Shown: one piece after another, positions 4,879-7,335 of the stretch
How positions within the stretch are numbered: the stretch's first letter is position 1
Layout: the number at the start of each line of letters is the position of its first letter
Assembly: GCA_021160185.1 (NCBI GenBank)
Contig: JAGHDA010000160.1
Location: 1 to 7,335, forward strand
Length of the DNA: 7,335 nt
Direction: 5' to 3'
Origin: Verrucomicrobiota bacterium
Lineage (GTDB): Bacteria; Verrucomicrobiota; Verrucomicrobiia; Limisphaerales; CAZBKV01
Program-made: the position numbers and the translations under genes
Notes under the pieces: generated by a model
Databases searched by the model: none
The model's input: the letters and a program-made list of their open reading frames with translations, nothing else
What the model was told of the DNA's origin: nothing

Positions 4879-7176
4879 ATGCGCATAAGAGTGAAGCGAC
4901 CCTCGCGGGCGGCGAGCCTGCGGAGGCTGTGCCTGTCGGCCGCCGTCGCGGTCGGGGGAGCCGCGGCTGCGGCTTGGGCCGCGCTGCCGGTCGGCTCCGC
5001 GCCCGCTCCTGTGGCGTTTGAGCATTTTCCAGATCGGCTCCACACGTTCATCTGGCGGAATTGGAACGTAGTGGGGGTGGACCGACTGGCGGCGGTGTTG
5101 CGCGCCTCGCCGGCCGAGGCGGCCGCCCTGGCCGCCGGCATGGGACTGCCTCCGGCCAGGCCCGCGCCGGCCGAGCAGCTTCGACGGGGCTACATCACCA
5201 TCTTGCGCCGGAACTGGCATCTGTTGCCGTACCCGCAACTGTTGCAAATGGTCGGCATGACCGAGGAGCAGCTGGAGCGGGCGCTATGGGAAGACGATTT
5301 CCTGTGGATCAAGTTCGGGATGCTCAAACCGCGCTGCAAGCCTCTGTATTACCGTCCGCCCGACGAGACGGCGCGCCGCCGGGAGCGGGAAATCGCCGCC
5401 GTTGTGCGCCGGCATTTCGGCGACCGGTTGCGGAGCCCGGGCGAGCCCCGCTTCCAATTCATCGAGCGCATGGGCCGGCCCGCGGCCGCTCCGGCGTCGT
5501 CGCCGCGTCCCGCCGCGTCCGGGTCGGACGCGTTCGAGGCGCGGTTTCTCTATTCCTATTTCGGGCTGTACGGCGACCCGCTGTTCGAGGCGGACCCGGC
5601 CTTGGATCCCTACCCGGAGGGCTTGCTGGAGCGGCTTTCGGCCCTCGGAGTCAACGGCGTCTGGCTGCCCGTGCTGCTGCGCAACCTGGCCCCGGGCGGG
5701 ACGTTGCTGCCCGGCTACGGCAAGGAGAGCGCGCGGCGGCTGCGCAACTTGCGCCGGCTTGTGCGCCGGGCGGCGCGGCATGGGCTGGGCGTCTACCTCT
5801 ATTTGAACGAGCCGCGCGCCATGCCCGTTGGGTTCTTCATCGGACGCGAGAGGCTCCGCGGCGTGCGCGAAGGCCCGTTGGCGGCCCTTTGCACCTCCCG
5901 CCCCGAAGTGCGCGCCTGGCTGCGCCAAAGCCTGGAGCATGTGTTCCGGGAAACGCCCGGCCTGGCCGGCGTCTTTGCGATCACCGCTTCGGAGAACCTG
6001 ACCAGTTGCGCCTCCCACGGCCGGCAGGCCCAATGCCCCCGCTGCAGCCGCCGCCCTTACGCGGATATCATTGCCGAAGTGATCCGCACGATCGAAGAGG
6101 GCGTCCACGCCGGCAATCCGCAGGCCAAAGTGATCGCGTGGGACTGGGGCTGGCACGGACACGGCGACGCGTCTGACGTCATCGCGGCCCTGCCGACGAA
6201 CGTTTGGCTGATGTCGGTGAGCGAATGGGGCTTGCCGATCGTCCGTGGCGGGGTTTCCACCCAGGTCGGCGAATACTCGCTCTCGGCGGTCGGCCCCGGC
6301 CCGCGGGCGTTGCGTCATTGGCGCCTGGCCCGATCGCGCGGGCTGAAGACCATGGCCAAGGTCCAATTCAATAATTCCTGGGAGCTCTCCTCGCTGCCGT
6401 ATCTGCCGGTCATGCATCTGGTGGCGCAGCACGCCCGTCGCCTGGCCGAGACCGGCGTCAACGGCCTGATGTTGAGCTGGACCCTCGGCGGCTACCCCTC
6501 GCCGAATCTGGCCCTGGCTTCCCGGTTCCAGCGTTCCCCGCCGCCTTCGACCGAAGCCGTCCTGAACGCCGCGGCGAGGGAACGCTACGGCCCCGCAGGC
6601 GCGGCGGCGGCGCGGCGCGCCTGGAGCGCTTTCAGCCAAGCCTTCCAGGAATATCCGTTTCACGCCGGCGTGGTGTATCACTGCCCCGTCCAGTATGGTC
6701 CGGCCAATCTGCTCTATCCCCGCCCCACGGGCTATCGGGCGACCATGACCGGGATTCCCTACGACGATCTGGACGCGTGGCGCGGGCCCTATCCGGCCGA
6801 GACGTTCGCCCGCCAGTTTGCCGTCATGGCGCGCCGCTGGGCCGAAGGAATCCCCGCCCTGAAGGCCGCCGTCTCCCATGCGCCTCCCTCGCGCCGCGCC
6901 GAAGCGTCCGAGGAGCTGCGCTACGCACAGGCGGCCGAGATTTGCTTCCGGAGCGTGGCCAACCAGGCCTGGTTCATCCTTCATCGGAACGCGTTGGCCG
7001 AGCGAGGGTTGCCGGAGGATTCCCGGCGCCGGCGTCGCCGGGCCGTTCGCAGCCTTTTGCAGGATGAAATCAGTTTGGCCAAGCGACTGTATGATCTCGC
7101 CAAAGCGGATTCACGGGTCGGCTTCGAAGCGGCCAACCAATACTTTTACTTGCCCAACGACCTGTTGAAAAAGTGA
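4879..7176 (+). CDS. Exported glycosidase-like TIM-barrel protein
   Basis: A 765-residue protein of no family I can name firmly. The start has an arginine-rich stretch and a hydrophobic core (16-35), then AWA-A (32-35) as likely signal-peptidase site, so it is probably exported. Residues 54-90 and 104-142 look like two copies of one helical unit, each with RNW (60-62, 111-113). An Ala/Pro/Ser linker (201-217) leads to a barrel-like core (about 222-545): LYSYFGLYGDPLF (224-236), LSALGVNGVWLPV (253-265), ITASENLTSC (368-377) with CPRC (386-389), AWDWGW (420-425), MSVSEWGLP (445-453), NNSWELSSLPYLPV (498-511) and SWTLGGYPSPN (533-543). A helical tail ends with DSRVGFEAANQYFYLPND (744-761). The order 'predicted acid after a strand, then Cys-rich loop, then WDWGW' resembles beta-N-acetylhexosaminidase-like and DUF4838/GH163-type barrels; Glu372, Glu449 and Glu502 are candidate catalytic residues. 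A TTG at 4837 is in frame, but only the ATG at 4879 places basic residues directly before the hydrophobic core. Confidence 0.7.
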   Translation: MRIRVKRPSRAASLRRLCLSAAVAVGGAAAAAWAALPVGSAPAPVAFEHFPDRLHTFIWRNWNVVGVDRLAAVLRASPAEAAALAAGMGLPPARPAPAEQLRRGYITILRRNWHLLPYPQLLQMVGMTEEQLERALWEDDFLWIKFGMLKPRCKPLYYRPPDETARRREREIAAVVRRHFGDRLRSPGEPRFQFIERMGRPAAAPASSPRPAASGSDAFEARFLYSYFGLYGDPLFEADPALDPYPEGLLERLSALGVNGVWLPVLLRNLAPGGTLLPGYGKESARRLRNLRRLVRRAARHGLGVYLYLNEPRAMPVGFFIGRERLRGVREGPLAALCTSRPEVRAWLRQSLEHVFRETPGLAGVFAITASENLTSCASHGRQAQCPRCSRRPYADIIAEVIRTIEEGVHAGNPQAKVIAWDWGWHGHGDASDVIAALPTNVWLMSVSEWGLPIVRGGVSTQVGEYSLSAVGPGPRALRHWRLARSRGLKTMAKVQFNNSWELSSLPYLPVMHLVAQHARRLAETGVNGLMLSWTLGGYPSPNLALASRFQRSPPPSTEAVLNAAARERYGPAGAAAARRAWSAFSQAFQEYPFHAGVVYHCPVQYGPANLLYPRPTGYRATMTGIPYDDLDAWRGPYPAETFARQFAVMARRWAEGIPALKAAVSHAPPSRRAEASEELRYAQAAEICFRSVANQAWFILHRNALAERGLPEDSRRRRRRAVRSLLQDEISLAKRLYDLAKADSRVGFEAANQYFYLPNDLLKK

Positions 7177-7335
7177 TCAACTGCGAATATCTGATGCGAC
7201 AATTCAGCGAAGAGGACCGCTGAGTCGCCGCTCGAGCAGCTCTCCCAAACCTTGATTCGCTCGTCGTCCGGCGGGCGCCGACGTGGGGAAGGCGGGGGGC
7301 GTTGGAGTTTGTTTTCCTTTTCTGCGAGGCGGAGG
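7177..7335. other. Intergenic tail; no gene seen
   Basis: No gene is visible in the last 159 bases. A weak stem CCGACG (7278-7283) with CGTTGG (7300-7305), followed by TTTGTTTTCCTTTT, might terminate the preceding gene, but its 16-base loop makes it doubtful. The window ends in GGAGG (7331-7335), which could be the ribosome-binding site of a plus-strand gene beginning just outside. Confidence 0.3.

Noticed and set aside
5284..6984. Long minus-strand open frame of 566 codons opposite the exported protein
   Set aside because: Rich in Arg, Gly and Ala with no recognisable domain, and it has no ribosome site; typical antisense shadow.
7161..7179. GTTGA/TCAAC inverted repeat around the last stop codon as a terminator
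   Set aside because: Only a 5-bp AT-rich stem with no T-tract after it.
7194..7223. Nine-codon frame ATG to TGA after the exported protein
   Set aside because: Too short, no ribosome site and no regulatory context such as a codon run or downstream gene.

Overview
This is a GC-rich bacterial chromosomal segment carrying ordinary housekeeping genes and one elaborate regulatory region. It holds four complete protein genes: a minus-strand glycosyltransferase, then plus-strand fructose-bisphosphate aldolase (fba), 2-isopropylmalate synthase (leuA) and an exported glycosidase-like protein. No mobile element, CRISPR array, tRNA or rRNA was seen. Phylum cannot be fixed from the sequence. The gene styles (class II aldolase, a GT4 enzyme with an FAGADGVSLET start, a large exported barrel protein) would fit an uncultivated high-GC lineage such as the Verrucomicrobiota/Planctomycetota group or a relative, but that is a weak inference.

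Layout. Positions 1-365 hold no gene; a strong minus-strand terminator (18-53) lies about 310 bases past the end of the glycosyltransferase (366-1649, minus). A 237-base divergent intergenic region separates it from fba (1887-2849, plus). Then comes a compact leader region (2839-3014) and leuA (3073-4648), which is interrupted by a frameshift at 3345-3352. After a GC-rich gap lies a 765-residue secreted protein (4879-7176). The last 159 bases hold no gene.

The most notable element is the 223-base gap between fba and leuA. It contains a 24-codon leader peptide with seven leucine codons, six of them in the stretch DLDLLLLEGLL after the first. Three mutually exclusive RNA pairings (1:2, 2:3, 3:4) can be drawn by hand, and the last is an intrinsic terminator ending in TTTTT. 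This is the full architecture of ribosome-mediated leucine attenuation, placed directly before the leucine-pathway entry enzyme. A TTGACA promoter that shares bases with the fba stop codon, and a T-N11-A dyad over that promoter, suggest a second layer of control. The predicted start of transcription falls almost on the leader ATG.

The genes do not form one pathway. fba serves glycolysis/gluconeogenesis, leuA serves leucine synthesis, the glycosyltransferase probably makes a glycan or glycoside solute, and the exported protein probably acts on sugars outside the cytoplasm. The leuA frameshift looks like a tandem duplication of CGGC; removing one copy restores a full-length 523-residue enzyme.
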